DNA of 64,000 bases from Azoarcus sp. TTM-91 (GTDB lineage Bacteria; Pseudomonadota; Gammaproteobacteria; Burkholderiales; Rhodocyclaceae), in contig NZ_WUEI01000009.1 of the NCBI RefSeq assembly GCF_012911025.1, positions 1 to 64,000 on the forward strand, given 5' to 3'. Below the pieces are notes generated by a model, which saw only the letters and a list, made by a program, of their open reading frames with translations, was not told the DNA's origin and did no database searches. The position numbers were made by a program, and so were the translations under genes. Below, piece by piece: positions 8,202-17,936 of the stretch (position 1 is its first letter; each line of letters opens with the position of its first letter).

Positions 8202-9395
8202 ATGCAGATCAACAGGAAGCGGCTCTACCAACCTCTGGCGGCCGCGCTTGCAGGGGCATTCCTTCTTGCGGCGTGTGGTGGTGGCCAGCAGCAAGGGCAG
8301 CAGGGAGCCGCCCCGCAGGCGACGCCGGTCGGCGTCATCACCGTGCAGTCGCAGTCGGTGCCGCTGGTCACCGAGCTGCCGGGTCGCACCAATCCTTACC
8401 TGATCGCCGAAGTGCGGCCGCAGGTCACCGGAATCATCAAGAAGCGCGCCTTCAACGAAGGTGGCGAGGTGAAGGCGGGCGAGCTGCTCTACCAGATCGA
8501 CCCCGCCACCTACCAGGCCGCCTATGACAGCGCCAAGGCGGCGCTGGCGCGTGCCGAGGCGAATGTCTATTCCGCCAAGCTGATGGCCGAGCGTTACGCC
8601 GACCTGGTGAAGGTGAACGCGGTGAGCCGCCAGGCCAACGACGACGCCATCGCCGCATTGAAGCAGGCGGAGGCGGACGTGGCTTCGTCCCGCGCGTCGA
8701 TGGACGCTGCCCGCATCAACCTCGACTTCACCCGGGTCACGGCGCCGGTCAGCGGCCGCATCGGGCGCTCCGCCGTTACCGCCGGGGCGTTGGTCACCGC
8801 CAATCAGGAAACCGCGCTGGCCGTCGTGCGCCAGCTCGATCCCATCTATGTGGACGTCACCCAGTCCAGTACCGAGATGCTGAACCTGCGCCGCCAGTTC
8901 GAGTCCGGCAACCTGAAGCGCAATTCCGATCAGTCGGTGCCGGTGAAGCTGGTGCTGGAGGACGGCAGCGAGTACGCCGCGCCGGGCAAGCTGGCCTTCT
9001 CCGAAGTGTCGGTGGATGAAGGTACCGGCAGCGTGGTGCTGCGCGCGGTGTTCCCCAACGCCAAGAGCGAGCTGCTGCCGGGCATGTACGTGCGGGCGCG
9101 CATCGAGCAGGGTGTGCGCGGCGACGCCATCCTGGTGCCGCACGCGGCCTTGAGCCGCGATGCCAAGGGCGGTGCCCTGGTGATGGTGGTGAATGCCGAG
9201 AACAAGGTGGAAGCCCGCCCGGTGAAGGCCGAGCGTGCGCTATCCGAACAGTGGGTGATCAGCGAAGGCCTGAAGGCAGGCGAACGCGTCATCGTCGAAG
9301 GCCTGCAGAAGGTCCGCCCGGGCGCGCCGGTCCAGCCGCAGGATGTGGCGGCTGCTCCGGCTGCCGCGCCTGCCGCTGCCCCGGCGGCGAAGTAA
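8202..9395 (+). CDS. RND efflux periplasmic adaptor (membrane fusion) lipoprotein, AcrA/MexA-like
   Basis: This 397-residue adaptor bridges the inner-membrane pump and the outer-membrane channel. The lipobox LLAAC places the lipidated Cys at residue 25. The family core is clear: a barrel-sandwich start (VRPQVTGIIKKRAFNEGGEV), an alpha-helical hairpin around residues 100-165, a second lipoyl half (FTRVTAPVSGRIGRSAVT), and a beta-barrel (LPGMYVRARIEQGV). The C-terminus is an Ala/Pro-rich tail of unknown use. A GAGG ribosome site lies about 7 bases before the ATG. It is the first gene of a three-gene operon, 11 bp ahead of the pump gene. Confidence 0.95.
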   Translation: MQINRKRLYQPLAAALAGAFLLAACGGGQQQGQQGAAPQATPVGVITVQSQSVPLVTELPGRTNPYLIAEVRPQVTGIIKKRAFNEGGEVKAGELLYQIDPATYQAAYDSAKAALARAEANVYSAKLMAERYADLVKVNAVSRQANDDAIAALKQAEADVASSRASMDAARINLDFTRVTAPVSGRIGRSAVTAGALVTANQETALAVVRQLDPIYVDVTQSSTEMLNLRRQFESGNLKRNSDQSVPVKLVLEDGSEYAAPGKLAFSEVSVDEGTGSVVLRAVFPNAKSELLPGMYVRARIEQGVRGDAILVPHAALSRDAKGGALVMVVNAENKVEARPVKAERALSEQWVISEGLKAGERVIVEGLQKVRPGAPVQPQDVAAAPAAAPAAAPAAK

Positions 9396-9406
9396 GGAGC
9401 TGATCC

Positions 9407-12400
9407 ATGGCCCGTTTCTTCATAGACCGGCCCATCTTCGCGTGGGTGGTCGCCATCGTCATCATGCTTGCCGGTGCGCTCTCGATTCTCGCGCTGCCGG
9501 TGTCCCAGTACCCCGCGATCGCGCCGCCGCAGATCGCCATCAACGCCACCTACCCGGGCGCGACCGCCAAGGCGGTTGAGGACTCCGTCACCCAGGTCAT
9601 CGAGCAGAAGATGACCGGCCTGGATGGCCTGCTGTACATGGGTTCTACCTCGGACTCCTACGGCCGCGTCACCGTGACCCTGACCTTCAATGCCGACGTG
9701 AATCCCGACATTGCCCAGGTGCAGGTGCAGAACAAGCTGCAGACGGCACTGCCGCTGTTGCCGCAGGCGGTGCAGCAGCAGGGCGTGCAGGTGGCGAAAT
9801 CCACCCGCAACTTCCTGCTGGTGCTGGGCTTCGTCTCCAAGGATGGCAGCCAGAGCGCGAACGACCTCTCCGACTTCCTCTCTTCCACCGTGCAGGATCC
9901 GCTGTCGCGGGTCACCGGCGTGGGCGAGGTGCAGGTGTTCGGCTCCCAGTACTCCATGCGCATCTGGCTGGACCCGTCCAAGCTCAACAACTTCAAGCTG
10001 ATGCCGTCGGACGTGCAGAGCGCGCTGCAGAGCCAGAACGCCCAGGTTTCCGCCGGCCAGCTCGGCGGCACGCCGGCGCTGCCGGGCCAGGGCTTTACCG
10101 CCTCCATCACCGCGCAAAGCCGCCTGCAGACGGTGGAGCAGTTCGAGAACATCCTGCTGCGCAGCTCGGCGCAGGGTGGCGAGGTGCGTCTGCGCGACGT
10201 CGCCCGGGTGGAGATCGGCGCCGAGAACTACGGCTTCACCGCCCGTTACAACGGCCAGCCGGCCGCCGGTATCGGCATCAAGCTGGCCGCCGGCGCCAAC
10301 GCGCTGGATACCGCCAAGGCGGTGCGCGAGGCCATCGATGGCATGTCGCACTACTTCCCGGAAGGGGTGGAGATCGTGACGCCGTACGACACCACCCCCT
10401 TCGTCCGGCTGTCGATCGAGGAAGTGGTGAAGACGCTGATCGAAGCCATCGTCCTCGTCTTCCTGGTGATGTTCCTGTTCCTGCAGAACATCCGCGCCAC
10501 GCTGATCCCGACCATCGCGGTGCCGGTGGTGTTGCTGGGCACCTTCGGCCTGATGGCTGCGTTTGGCTTCTCCATCAACACACTGACCATGTTCGGCATC
10601 GTGCTCGCCATCGGCCTGCTGGTGGATGACGCCATCGTGGTGGTGGAGAACGTCGAACGGATCATGACCGAGGAGGGCCTGCCGCCCAAGGAGGCTACCC
10701 GCAAGTCCATGGGCCAGATCACCGGCGCGCTGGTCGGCATCGGCCTGGTGCTGTCCGCCGTGTTCGTGCCGATGGCCTTCTTCGGCGGCTCCACCGGCGT
10801 GATTTACCGCCAGTTCTCCATCACCATCGTCTCGGCGATGGCGCTGTCGGTGCTGGTGGCCATCGTGTTCACCCCGGCGCTTTGCGCCACCATGCTGAAG
10901 CCGGTGGAGAAGGGCCACCATGCGGCCGAGAGCGGCTGGTTCTCCAGCTTCTTCGGCTGGTTCAACCGCATGTTCGAGCGCAACACCCAGCGCTACGAAT
11001 CCGCGGTGGGCCGCATCGTCCGTCGCACCGGCCGCTTCCTGCTGATCTACGTGGTCATCCTCGGCGTGCTGGCCTTCCTGTTCCACCGCATGCCCACCTC
11101 CTTCCTGCCGGAAGAAGACCAGGGCGTGATGTTCACCCAGGTGACGCTGCCGGCCGGCGCCACCCAGGAACGCACCCTGGCGGTGCTGGAGAAGGTGGAG
11201 AAGCATTTCCTGGAAGACCAGAAGGACTATGCCAAGTCCATCTTCACCGTCGCCGGTTTCAGCTTCGCCGGCAGCGGCCAGAACATGGCCATCGGCTTCA
11301 TCCACCTGCGCGACTGGGACGAGCGCAAGGGCGCGCAGGGCACCGTCAAGGCGGTGGCAGGGCGGGCCATGGCGGCGTTCGCGCAGATCAAGGAAGCCAT
11401 GGTGTTCGCCTTCGTGCCGCCGGCGGTGCTGGAACTGGGCACCTCCAACGGCTTCGACCTGCAGCTGCAGGACCGCTCCGGCCTTGGCCATGATGCCCTT
11501 ATCGCCGCCCGCAACCAGTTGCTCGGCATGGCCGGGCAGGACCCGCGGCTGGTGGCGGTGCGTCCGAACGGCCAGGAAGACATGCAGGAGTATGTGCTCA
11601 ACATCGACCATGCCAAGGCGGGTGCGCTGGGCGTGACGGTGGCGGACATCAACGCCACGCTGTCCACTGCCTGGGGCGGCGTGTATGTGAACGACTTCAT
11701 CGACCGCGGCCGCATCAAGAAGGTGTACCTGCAATCCGACGCCGGTGGCCGCATGCGGCCGGAGGACCTGGAGAAGTGGTACGTGCGCAACAGCGCCGGC
11801 GAGATGGTGCCGATGTCCGCCTTCGCCACTGGCCATTGGGCTTTCGGTTCGCCGCGGCTGGAGCGCTACAACGGCCAGCCGGCGGTGGAGATCCTGGGCC
11901 AGGGCGCGCCGGGCGTTTCCTCCGGCGATGCGATGGCGGCCATGGAGGAGCACATCGCCAAGCTGCCGCCGGGCATAGGCTACGAATGGACCGGCACCTC
12001 CTACGAGGAACGCCGCTCCGGTTCGCAGGCGCCGGCCCTGTACGCGCTGTCGCTGATCGTGGTCTTCCTCTGCCTGGCTGCGCTGTATGAGAGCTGGTCG
12101 GTGCCGTTCGCGGTCATGCTGGTGGTGCCGCTGGGCGTGCTGGGCGCCATCGTGGCCGCCACTGGCCGCGGGCTGTCCAACGACGTCTACTTCCAGGTCG
12201 GCCTGCTGGCCACCATCGGCCTGTCGGCGAAGAACGCGATCCTGATCGTGGAGTTCGCCAAGGAGCAGATGGAGCGGGAGGGCAAGGAGCTGATCGAGGC
12301 CACGCTGGAGGCGGTGCGCATGCGTCTGCGCCCCATCCTGATGACCTCGCTGGCCTTCGGCCTTGGCGTGCTGCCGCTGGCGATCAGCACCGGCGCCGGC

Positions 12401-12571
12401 TCCGGCAGCCAGAACGCCATCGGTACCGGCGTGCTGGGCGGTACCATCGCCGCCACCGTACTGGGCATCTTCTTCATCCCGCTGTTCTACGTCGTCATCA
12501 AGCGCGTCTTCAAGGACAAGAAGCCGCAGGAGACGACTGCGCACGCTGCCGCCCCGCAGGAGGGCAACTGA
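9407..12571 (+). CDS. RND efflux transporter, AcrB/MexB-like (HAE1)
   Basis: This 1054-residue proton-driven drug exporter has the standard family length. It begins [17 protein letters not shown], with TM1 following. The proton-relay Asp pair is in [18 protein letters not shown] near residue 407. The second-half relay region reads [20 protein letters not shown]. Two large periplasmic porter domains lie between the TM blocks (residues about 40-335 and 565-870). It would form a homotrimer capturing hydrophobic drugs or solvents. The gene lies between its adaptor and its channel, 1 base from the latter (stop TGA at 12571, next ATG at 12573). Confidence 0.96.
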   Translation: MARFFIDRPIFAWVVAIVIMLAGALSILALPVSQYPAIAPPQIAINATYPGATAKAVEDSVTQVIEQKMTGLDGLLYMGSTSDSYGRVTVTLTFNADVNPDIAQVQVQNKLQTALPLLPQAVQQQGVQVAKSTRNFLLVLGFVSKDGSQSANDLSDFLSSTVQDPLSRVTGVGEVQVFGSQYSMRIWLDPSKLNNFKLMPSDVQSALQSQNAQVSAGQLGGTPALPGQGFTASITAQSRLQTVEQFENILLRSSAQGGEVRLRDVARVEIGAENYGFTARYNGQPAAGIGIKLAAGANALDTAKAVREAIDGMSHYFPEGVEIVTPYDTTPFVRLSIEEVVKTLIEAIVLVFLVMFLFLQNIRATLIPTIAVPVVLLGTFGLMAAFGFSINTLTMFGIVLAIGLLVDDAIVVVENVERIMTEEGLPPKEATRKSMGQITGALVGIGLVLSAVFVPMAFFGGSTGVIYRQFSITIVSAMALSVLVAIVFTPALCATMLKPVEKGHHAAESGWFSSFFGWFNRMFERNTQRYESAVGRIVRRTGRFLLIYVVILGVLAFLFHRMPTSFLPEEDQGVMFTQVTLPAGATQERTLAVLEKVEKHFLEDQKDYAKSIFTVAGFSFAGSGQNMAIGFIHLRDWDERKGAQGTVKAVAGRAMAAFAQIKEAMVFAFVPPAVLELGTSNGFDLQLQDRSGLGHDALIAARNQLLGMAGQDPRLVAVRPNGQEDMQEYVLNIDHAKAGALGVTVADINATLSTAWGGVYVNDFIDRGRIKKVYLQSDAGGRMRPEDLEKWYVRNSAGEMVPMSAFATGHWAFGSPRLERYNGQPAVEILGQGAPGVSSGDAMAAMEEHIAKLPPGIGYEWTGTSYEERRSGSQAPALYALSLIVVFLCLAALYESWSVPFAVMLVVPLGVLGAIVAATGRGLSNDVYFQVGLLATIGLSAKNAILIVEFAKEQMEREGKELIEATLEAVRMRLRPILMTSLAFGLGVLPLAISTGAGSGSQNAIGTGVLGGTIAATVLGIFFIPLFYVVIKRVFKDKKPQETTAHAAAPQEGN

Positions 12572-12572
12572 T

Positions 12573-13967
12573 ATGACGAAACACAGCCTCTCGCTGGCGC
12601 TGTCCGCCCTGTTGCTGGGCGGTTGCGTCAGCCTCGCTCCTGACTACCAGCGTCCGCAGGCGCCGGTGCCGGCCACGCTGGGCCAGCCCGGCGCGCAGGG
12701 CGCGGCCACGCTGGACCAAGTGGCCTGGCGCGACTTCTTCGCCGACGAGCGCCTGCGCCAGCTGGTGGGCCTGGCGTTGGAGAACAACCGCGACCTGCGC
12801 GTGTCCGCGCTCAACATCGAGCGTGCCCGCGCCCAGTACCAGATCCAGCGCGCCGATCTGTTCCCCACCATCGGCATCACCGGCAGCGGCACCTCCCAGC
12901 GCCTGCCCGGCGATCTGACCGCCACCGGCGAGCCGGCGATCTCCCGCCAGTACAGCGTGGGCGTCGGCTTCAGCGCCTACGAGCTGGACTTCTTCGGCCG
13001 TGTCCGCAGCCTGCGCGACGCCGCGCTGGAGAACTACCTCGCCACCGAGGAAGCCCAGCGCAGTGCCCGCATCAGTCTGGTCGCCGAGGTCGCCAACGCC
13101 TGGTTCGCCCTGGCTGCCGACCGTGAGCGCCTGAAGCTGGCGCGGGAGACGCTGGAGAGCCGCAAGTCTTCCTACGACCTGACCCGCCGCAGCTTCGAGG
13201 CCGGGGTGTCGTCCTCGCAGGACGCGCTGCAGGCGCGCTCCTCGCTGGAGAGCGCCCGGGCGGATGTCGCCACCTACTCGGCGCAGGTGGCGCAGGATCA
13301 GAACGCGCTGCGGCTCATCGTCGGCGCCGAGGTGCCCGCCGCGCTGCTGCCGGAGCAGCTGAGCCTGGAGGTCACCCGCATGGCGGAGCTGCCGGCGGGG
13401 CTGTCCTCCGAACTGCTGCAGCAGCGCCCGGACATCCTCCAGTCCGAGCGTTCGCTGCGCGCCGCCAACGCCAACATCGGCGCGGCGCGGGCCGCCTACT
13501 TCCCCAGCATCACGCTCACCGGCAGCGCCGGTACCGCCAGCGCGTCGCTGGGCGGGCTGTTCGAGTCCGGCTCGGGCACCTGGAGCTTCATGCCGCAGAT
13601 CAACCTGCCCATCTTCGACATGGGGCGTCGCAGCGCCAACGTCGAGGTGGCCGAGGCCGACCGCGACATCGCCATCGCCCAGTACGAGCGCGCGGTGCAG
13701 AGCGCCTTCCGCGAAGTGGCGGATGTGCTGGCCGAGCGCGAGACCCTGGGAGAGCGCCTGGACGCCCGCGGCGAGCAAGCCGTGGCCTCGTCCGAAAGCC
13801 TCAAGCTCGCCGACATCCGCTACCGCAGCGGGGTGGACAGCTACCTCAGCGTGCTGGACGCGCAGCGCACCCTCTATGCCTCCCAGCTGGAGCTGATCGC
13901 CGCCCGCGCCGCGCAGGCGAGCAACACAGTGACCTTGTACAAGGTCTTCGGCGGCGGCTGGCAGTAG
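12573..13967 (+). CDS. RND efflux outer-membrane factor lipoprotein, OprM/NodT-like
   Basis: This 464-residue TolC-family channel completes the tripartite pump. The lipobox LLLGGC gives lipidated Cys18. The N-terminal LAPDYQRPQAPVPATL is the typical OprM start. Two OEP repeats cover about residues 55-245 and 265-455, with the conserved LPAGLSSELLQQRPDILQSE. The ATG at 12573 follows an AGGAGG ribosome site inside the end of the pump gene. A longer in-frame extension lies within the pump gene and is rejected. Confidence 0.95.
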   Translation: MTKHSLSLALSALLLGGCVSLAPDYQRPQAPVPATLGQPGAQGAATLDQVAWRDFFADERLRQLVGLALENNRDLRVSALNIERARAQYQIQRADLFPTIGITGSGTSQRLPGDLTATGEPAISRQYSVGVGFSAYELDFFGRVRSLRDAALENYLATEEAQRSARISLVAEVANAWFALAADRERLKLARETLESRKSSYDLTRRSFEAGVSSSQDALQARSSLESARADVATYSAQVAQDQNALRLIVGAEVPAALLPEQLSLEVTRMAELPAGLSSELLQQRPDILQSERSLRAANANIGAARAAYFPSITLTGSAGTASASLGGLFESGSGTWSFMPQINLPIFDMGRRSANVEVAEADRDIAIAQYERAVQSAFREVADVLAERETLGERLDARGEQAVASSESLKLADIRYRSGVDSYLSVLDAQRTLYASQLELIAARAAQASNTVTLYKVFGGGWQ

Positions 13968-13998
13968 CCTCTGCGGACCCGCTAAGGGGCTAGAATAC

Positions 13999-14048
13999 GG
14001 GGGCGTTCGGTACGACAGACGATGTACCGACGCCCCCGAATCTTTTTT
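13999..14048 (+). terminator. Intrinsic terminator of the efflux operon
   Basis: A GC-rich stem (left arm from 13999 with GGGGGCGT, right arm GTACCGACGCCCCC at 14024-14037, one bulged T, 10-base loop) is followed by GAATCTTTTTTCG. It lies 31 bases after the channel-gene stop and ends about 36 bases before the bacterioferritin start. Confidence 0.8.
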
Positions 14049-14083
14049 CGTTTCCTCCCAATCTCTCTTTTGGAGCCCCCGCC

Positions 14084-14569
14084 ATGAAGGGAAACGCCAA
14101 GGTCATCGCCGCCCTGAACTCGCTGCTGGTCGACGAGCTCGCGGCTCGCGATCAATACTTCATCCACGGCCGCATGCTGGCCGAATGGGGCCTGCACCAC
14201 GCCGCCGAGCGCATCCTCCACGAAATGGAGGACGAGACCCAGCACGCGGCTGACCTGATCTCCCGCATTCTGTTCCTGGAAGGCACGCCCAAGATGACGC
14301 CTTCCAAGATCACTGTCGGCAAGGATCTGCCGGACATCTTCACCAAGGACCTCGCGGTTGAATATTCGGTGGTGAAGAACCTGCGCGAGGTCATGGCGCT
14401 TTGTGAAACCGAGCAGGACTACGTCACCCGCGACATCCTGCTGAAGATGCTGGCCGATACCGAGGAAGACCACGCCCACTGGTTGGAACAGCAGCTGCGC
14501 CTCATCGGCATGGTCGGCCTGCCCAACTACCTGCAATCGCAGATGAAGACGGGTACCCCCGGAGCCTGA
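14084..14569 (+). CDS. bfr: Bacterioferritin-family iron storage subunit lacking the haem-ligand Met
   Basis: This 161-residue four-helix ferritin-like protein oxidises Fe(II) and stores Fe(III) in a 24-mer shell in the cytoplasm. Start MKGNAKVIAALN aligns directly with E. coli Bfr MKGDTKVINYLN. Ferroxidase ligands are present: Glu18, Glu51, His54, Glu93, Glu127, His130. The residue matching E. coli Met52, the axial haem ligand, is Thr52 (HEMEDETQHA). Such subunits occur in species with two Bfr types, where a haem-binding partner is coded elsewhere; no partner or bfd ferredoxin gene is in this window. It is separated from the efflux operon by a terminator, so it is probably monocistronic. Confidence 0.93.
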   Translation: MKGNAKVIAALNSLLVDELAARDQYFIHGRMLAEWGLHHAAERILHEMEDETQHAADLISRILFLEGTPKMTPSKITVGKDLPDIFTKDLAVEYSVVKNLREVMALCETEQDYVTRDILLKMLADTEEDHAHWLEQQLRLIGMVGLPNYLQSQMKTGTPGA

Positions 14570-14755
14570 GGCGGCCTCCGCTTTCCCGCCGTTCCTGTTG
14601 CGGCGCGGCGTTTCACCCCGCCGCCGGCCCGCCCGGGCGGCCGGCGGCAGCCGCGATGCCGGCCGCTCCACGGCCCCCGTCCGGCCCGCATCGTGCCCAT
14701 GGCACGATCGCTGCAAGCCTGCCGCCGCACACGCTGCGCTGCACATACCGTAAGG

Positions 14756-14791
14756 CTGTCCCTAGGGCGCAGGCGGTGATATAAGATCGCC
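14756..14791 (+). promoter_or_regulatory. Possible promoter/operator ahead of the DksA-like gene
   Basis: TATAAG (14780-14785) could serve as a -10 with a weak CTGTCC -35 at 14756-14761 (18-base spacer). The -10 lies in an imperfect palindrome GGTGAT-ATAAG-ATCGCC (14775-14791). A Zur-type site would be expected if the downstream pair is zinc-controlled, but this sequence does not clearly match the GTTATA-type Zur consensus. Confidence 0.3.
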
Positions 14792-14845
14792 CGGATAGAA
14801 GGGCGCTTCGCGCACATCGAACCCAGTTCCACGAGGAATGCTGAC

Positions 14846-15274
14846 ATGAACGATACGATTTCCCCGCCGCTGCCGTCCGAGGCCGAACTGCTCAAGGCCC
14901 CGGAGTCCGACTACATGTCGCCCCGTCAGCTGGCTTTCTTCCGTCATCGGCTACAGCAGGAAATGAACGCCCTGCTGGAAGCCGCCCACGCCACCACCAC
15001 CCACCTGCAGGAAAACGTCGCCACCCCCGACCCGGCCGACCGCGCCAGCGTCGAGGAAGAGCACACGCTGGAACTGCGCGTGCGCGACCGCGAGCGCAAG
15101 CTGCTGCGCAAGATCGAAGAGGCCCTGGGCCGCATCGACGACGGCAGCTACGGCTGGTGCGAGGAAACCGGCGAGCCCATCGGCATCGGCCGCCTGCTGG
15201 CCCGCCCCACCGCCACACTCAGCCTGGAAGCGCAGGAACGGCGCGAGAAGCTGAAGAAGATGCATGGCGGCTGA
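14846..15274 (+). CDS. dksA: DksA-family transcription factor with degenerate zinc finger
   Basis: This 142-residue protein binds the RNA polymerase secondary channel and works with ppGpp. The coiled-coil and its acidic tip are conserved (DPADRASVEEE, LELRVRDRERKLL). The globular zinc-finger region is degenerate: of the four Cys in E. coli DksA (C-x2-C, C-x2-C) only the first remains, in WCEETGEPIG; the others are Thr, Ser (TLSLEAQ) and Ala. This C-T-S-A form occurs in zinc-independent DksA paralogues. Its last 11 bp overlap the start of a COG0523 GTPase gene, so the two are probably co-transcribed and translationally coupled. Confidence 0.92.
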   Translation: MNDTISPPLPSEAELLKAPESDYMSPRQLAFFRHRLQQEMNALLEAAHATTTHLQENVATPDPADRASVEEEHTLELRVRDRERKLLRKIEEALGRIDDGSYGWCEETGEPIGIGRLLARPTATLSLEAQERREKLKKMHGG

Positions 15275-16397
15275 GGCCGCCGTTGCGCCGGCCGATCGGC
15301 GCATCCCGGTCACCATCCTGACCGGTTTCCTGGGTGCCGGTAAGACCACCCTGCTGAATCACCTGCTGCGCCTGCCGGAAATGGCGGGTGCGGCGGTGCT
15401 GATCAACGAGTTCGGCGAAGTCGCGGTCGACCACCACCTGGTCAACAAGGTGGACGACACTTTGGTCGTGCTCGACTCCGGTTGCATCTGCTGCAGTGTC
15501 CAGGGCGATCTGGTGCGTGCGCTGAAGGATCTCTTCATGCGTGCGCTGCGCAAGGAACTGCCTCCCCTCAGCCGCATCCTGATCGAAACCACCGGCCTGG
15601 CCGATCCGGCGCCGGTGGTGTCCACGCTGATGGATGAGCCCTTCATCGCCGAGCGCTACCGCTGCGATGGCGTCATCACCGCAGTCGATGCCACCCACGG
15701 CCTGGGGCAGCTCGGCGATCACCGCGAGGCGGTGCGCCAGGCGGCCATGGCCGACCGCCTGCTGCTGACCAAGTGCGACCTGGCCGCGGCCGGCGACCTC
15801 GAGGCGCTGGCGCAGAAACTGGGCGAACTGAACCCCTCCGCCGAGCAGATCCGCGTCCAGGGTGGCGAAGTCGCTGCCGCCACGATGTTCGGCTGCGGCC
15901 TCTACGACGTCTCCGCCAAGAGCGCCGAAGTGGCGGCCTGGCTGGGCGAGGAGAAGGCGCGTATCCAGGAGGCGAGGGCGGCGCGGCTCAATCCGCCGCT
16001 GAGCTGGCGCAAGCCGGGCAGCGCGCCTGGGCCGGCGCCGGCCGCTCCGCTGGCGCGCCACGACGAGAATGTGCGCAGCTACGTCTTCACCTTCAGCGCG
16101 CCGCTGTCCTGGTTCGGCTTCTCCGACGCGCTGGGCCTGATCCTGCAGGCCTATGGCGACCGCATCCTGCGGGTGAAGGGGCTGATGAACATCGCTGGCG
16201 ACCCGCTGCCGCGCGTGGTGCAGTGCGTGCAGCACGTCGCCTACCCGCCCTCCAGCCTGCCCGCCTGGCCGGACGAGCCGCCCTACGACGACAGGCGCAG
16301 CCGGCTGGTCTTCATCGTCCGCGACCTGCCGCGCAGCGAGCTGGAGAGCATCTTCTTCGGCATCGCCGGCATACCTGCCGATCCGGTTCCGGCCTGA
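15264..16397 (+). CDS. COG0523/CobW-type GTPase, putative zinc metallochaperone
   Basis: This 377-residue G3E GTPase has Walker A GFLGAGKTTLLNHLL near residues 21-35, the INEFGE switch segment, the metal-binding CxCC motif in SGCICCSV near residue 74, and ETTGLADPAPV. The G4-like LLLTKCDL replaces the classic NKxD with TKCD, common in COG0523. A C-terminal CobW_C domain covers about residues 270-370 (VRSYVFTFSAPLSW). COG0523 proteins deliver metal, often zinc, to client enzymes. Overlap with the DksA-like gene suggests a role in low-zinc physiology; cobalt or nitrile hydratase roles are less likely because no such partners are nearby. Confidence 0.88.
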   Translation: MAAEAAVAPADRRIPVTILTGFLGAGKTTLLNHLLRLPEMAGAAVLINEFGEVAVDHHLVNKVDDTLVVLDSGCICCSVQGDLVRALKDLFMRALRKELPPLSRILIETTGLADPAPVVSTLMDEPFIAERYRCDGVITAVDATHGLGQLGDHREAVRQAAMADRLLLTKCDLAAAGDLEALAQKLGELNPSAEQIRVQGGEVAAATMFGCGLYDVSAKSAEVAAWLGEEKARIQEARAARLNPPLSWRKPGSAPGPAPAAPLARHDENVRSYVFTFSAPLSWFGFSDALGLILQAYGDRILRVKGLMNIAGDPLPRVVQCVQHVAYPPSSLPAWPDEPPYDDRRSRLVFIVRDLPRSELESIFFGIAGIPADPVPA

Positions 16398-16439
16398 TCC
16401 AGCCCCCGCGCGTCCGCCGACCGTGGGCGCGGATTGCCG

Positions 16440-17858
16440 ATGACGCCGCCTTCCCCATCCCGCACCATTCCGCCTCCGCTGGAGAGCCGCTGGCTGGCGG
16501 AGATCGTCCGCCGCCATGAGGAGGCCAGCGGCCCGCTGGAAGACAGCGCCGCGCTGAGCGAGGCGCGGCAGGCCCCGGCCGGGCTGGAAGCTCGCATCCA
16601 GGCCCGCGCCAAGATCCTGGCCGAGCGCGAAGGCTGGGCGTCGGCGCCGCGGCAGTGGCTGGCCCGCGCCCGCCTCGCCAGCGGGCTGGCGGCGCTCCTC
16701 GCGCTGCTCGCCGGCAGCGGCATGGCCTGGGGCGTGCTCGGCGACGGCAGCCGCAGTGTGAACATCGTCTGGGCGCTGGCCGGTCTGCTGGGCGTGCACA
16801 TGCTCAGCCTGGCGCTGTGGCTGGTGGCGATGGCGGTGCCGGTGGCCGCGCCTGCCGGCGGCCTGCTGGGGCGGGCCTGGCTGCATCTGATCGGCTGGCT
16901 GGAGCGGCGGCCGGCAGCGGGCGCGCAACTGGCGGCGCTGACCGGCCTGTCCGGTGGCGGCAGCCTGGTGCGCTGGGGCCTGGGCATGCTCACCCATGCG
17001 CTGTGGGCGTTGGCGCTGGCCGCTGCCGCGCTGGCGCTGCTCGCCCTGCTGGCCACCCGCCGCTACGGCTTCGCCTGGGAAACCACCATCCTGCCGGCGG
17101 ATGCCTTCGTCACCTTCGTCGACCTGCTGGGACGGCTGCCGGCGGCGCTGGGCTTCAACGTACCGGACGCGGCCACGGTGGTGGCCAGCGGCGAGGCAGC
17201 GGGTAGCGGAGAGGCTGGCCGCCGTGCGTGGTCGTCCTGGCTGCTGGGCTGCCTGCTGGTCTATGGCCTGTTGCCGCGCCTGCTGCTGCTTGCCGTCTGC
17301 GCCGGCCTGTGGGCGCGGGCGCGTGCCAGGCTGCGGCTGGATCTCAACCTGCCGGGCTACGCCCGCCTGCGTACCCGCTTGTTGCCGGAGGCCGAGCGCC
17401 TGGGCGTGCGCGACCCTGCTCCCGCCTTGGCCGGACGCGCTGGCGTGCGGTCGCATCCCCTGCAGGGCGAACATGCGCTCGCCGTCGGCATCGAGCTGGG
17501 CGAGGATTTGGCCTGGCCGCCGTCCGGCTGGCCGCAGCTGGAAGCCGAGCGCATCGATGGCCGCGAGCAGCGCCGCGCCTGCCTGCAGCGCTGCAGGCAG
17601 CATCCGCCCTCGCGCCTGCTGGCGGTGGTGGATGCCCGCCTGACGCCGGACCGCGGCAGTCTGGCGCTGCTCGCCGAGTTGTCCGCGCTGGCGGTGGAAA
17701 CGCGGATCTGGATGCGGGAGGAGGGCGCGGACGCTGTGCGGCCGTCGCGCCGGAGCGCCTGGGAGGCGGCGTTGGCGGAGCATGGCTTCGACCGCAATGT
17801 GCTCAGCGCGAATGGCGAAGCCGCACTCGCCTGGTTGAAGGGAGAAGTGCATGACTAG
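16440..17858 (+). CDS. DUF2868 family multi-pass membrane protein
   Basis: This protein of about 472 residues is recognised as the DUF2868 family that pairs with a DUF3482 GTPase. A soluble N-terminus is followed by hydrophobic segments near residues 80-105, 115-140, 190-215 and 275-305. The C-terminal soluble part (about 330-472) has a Rossmann-like run (ALAVGIELGEDLAWP, SRLLAVVDARLTPDRGSLALL). The ATG at 16440 is preferred to a TTG two codons upstream. Its job is unknown. The conserved pairing suggests it anchors or is regulated by the next gene's GTPase at the inner membrane. It starts 42 bases after the CobW-type gene. Confidence 0.82.
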   Translation: MTPPSPSRTIPPPLESRWLAEIVRRHEEASGPLEDSAALSEARQAPAGLEARIQARAKILAEREGWASAPRQWLARARLASGLAALLALLAGSGMAWGVLGDGSRSVNIVWALAGLLGVHMLSLALWLVAMAVPVAAPAGGLLGRAWLHLIGWLERRPAAGAQLAALTGLSGGGSLVRWGLGMLTHALWALALAAAALALLALLATRRYGFAWETTILPADAFVTFVDLLGRLPAALGFNVPDAATVVASGEAAGSGEAGRRAWSSWLLGCLLVYGLLPRLLLLAVCAGLWARARARLRLDLNLPGYARLRTRLLPEAERLGVRDPAPALAGRAGVRSHPLQGEHALAVGIELGEDLAWPPSGWPQLEAERIDGREQRRACLQRCRQHPPSRLLAVVDARLTPDRGSLALLAELSALAVETRIWMREEGADAVRPSRRSAWEAALAEHGFDRNVLSANGEAALAWLKGEVHD

Positions 17859-17936
17859 GGCCTGCATCCATTTGCCGCATGTTGCGGCCGGTTTTTGCCC
17901 GCCACGGCGGGGACGACGCACAGCGGAGAGGCTGGC

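Noticed and set aside
8930..12544. Long minus-strand open frame antisense to the RND pump
   Set aside because: It is His/Gln/Gly-rich with no ribosome site or recognisable domain; the sense strand is a full AcrB-type protein.
14775..14791. Zur box ahead of the DksA-COG0523 pair
   Set aside because: The imperfect palindrome GGTGAT-N5-ATCGCC does not resemble the usual AT-rich Zur consensus closely enough.
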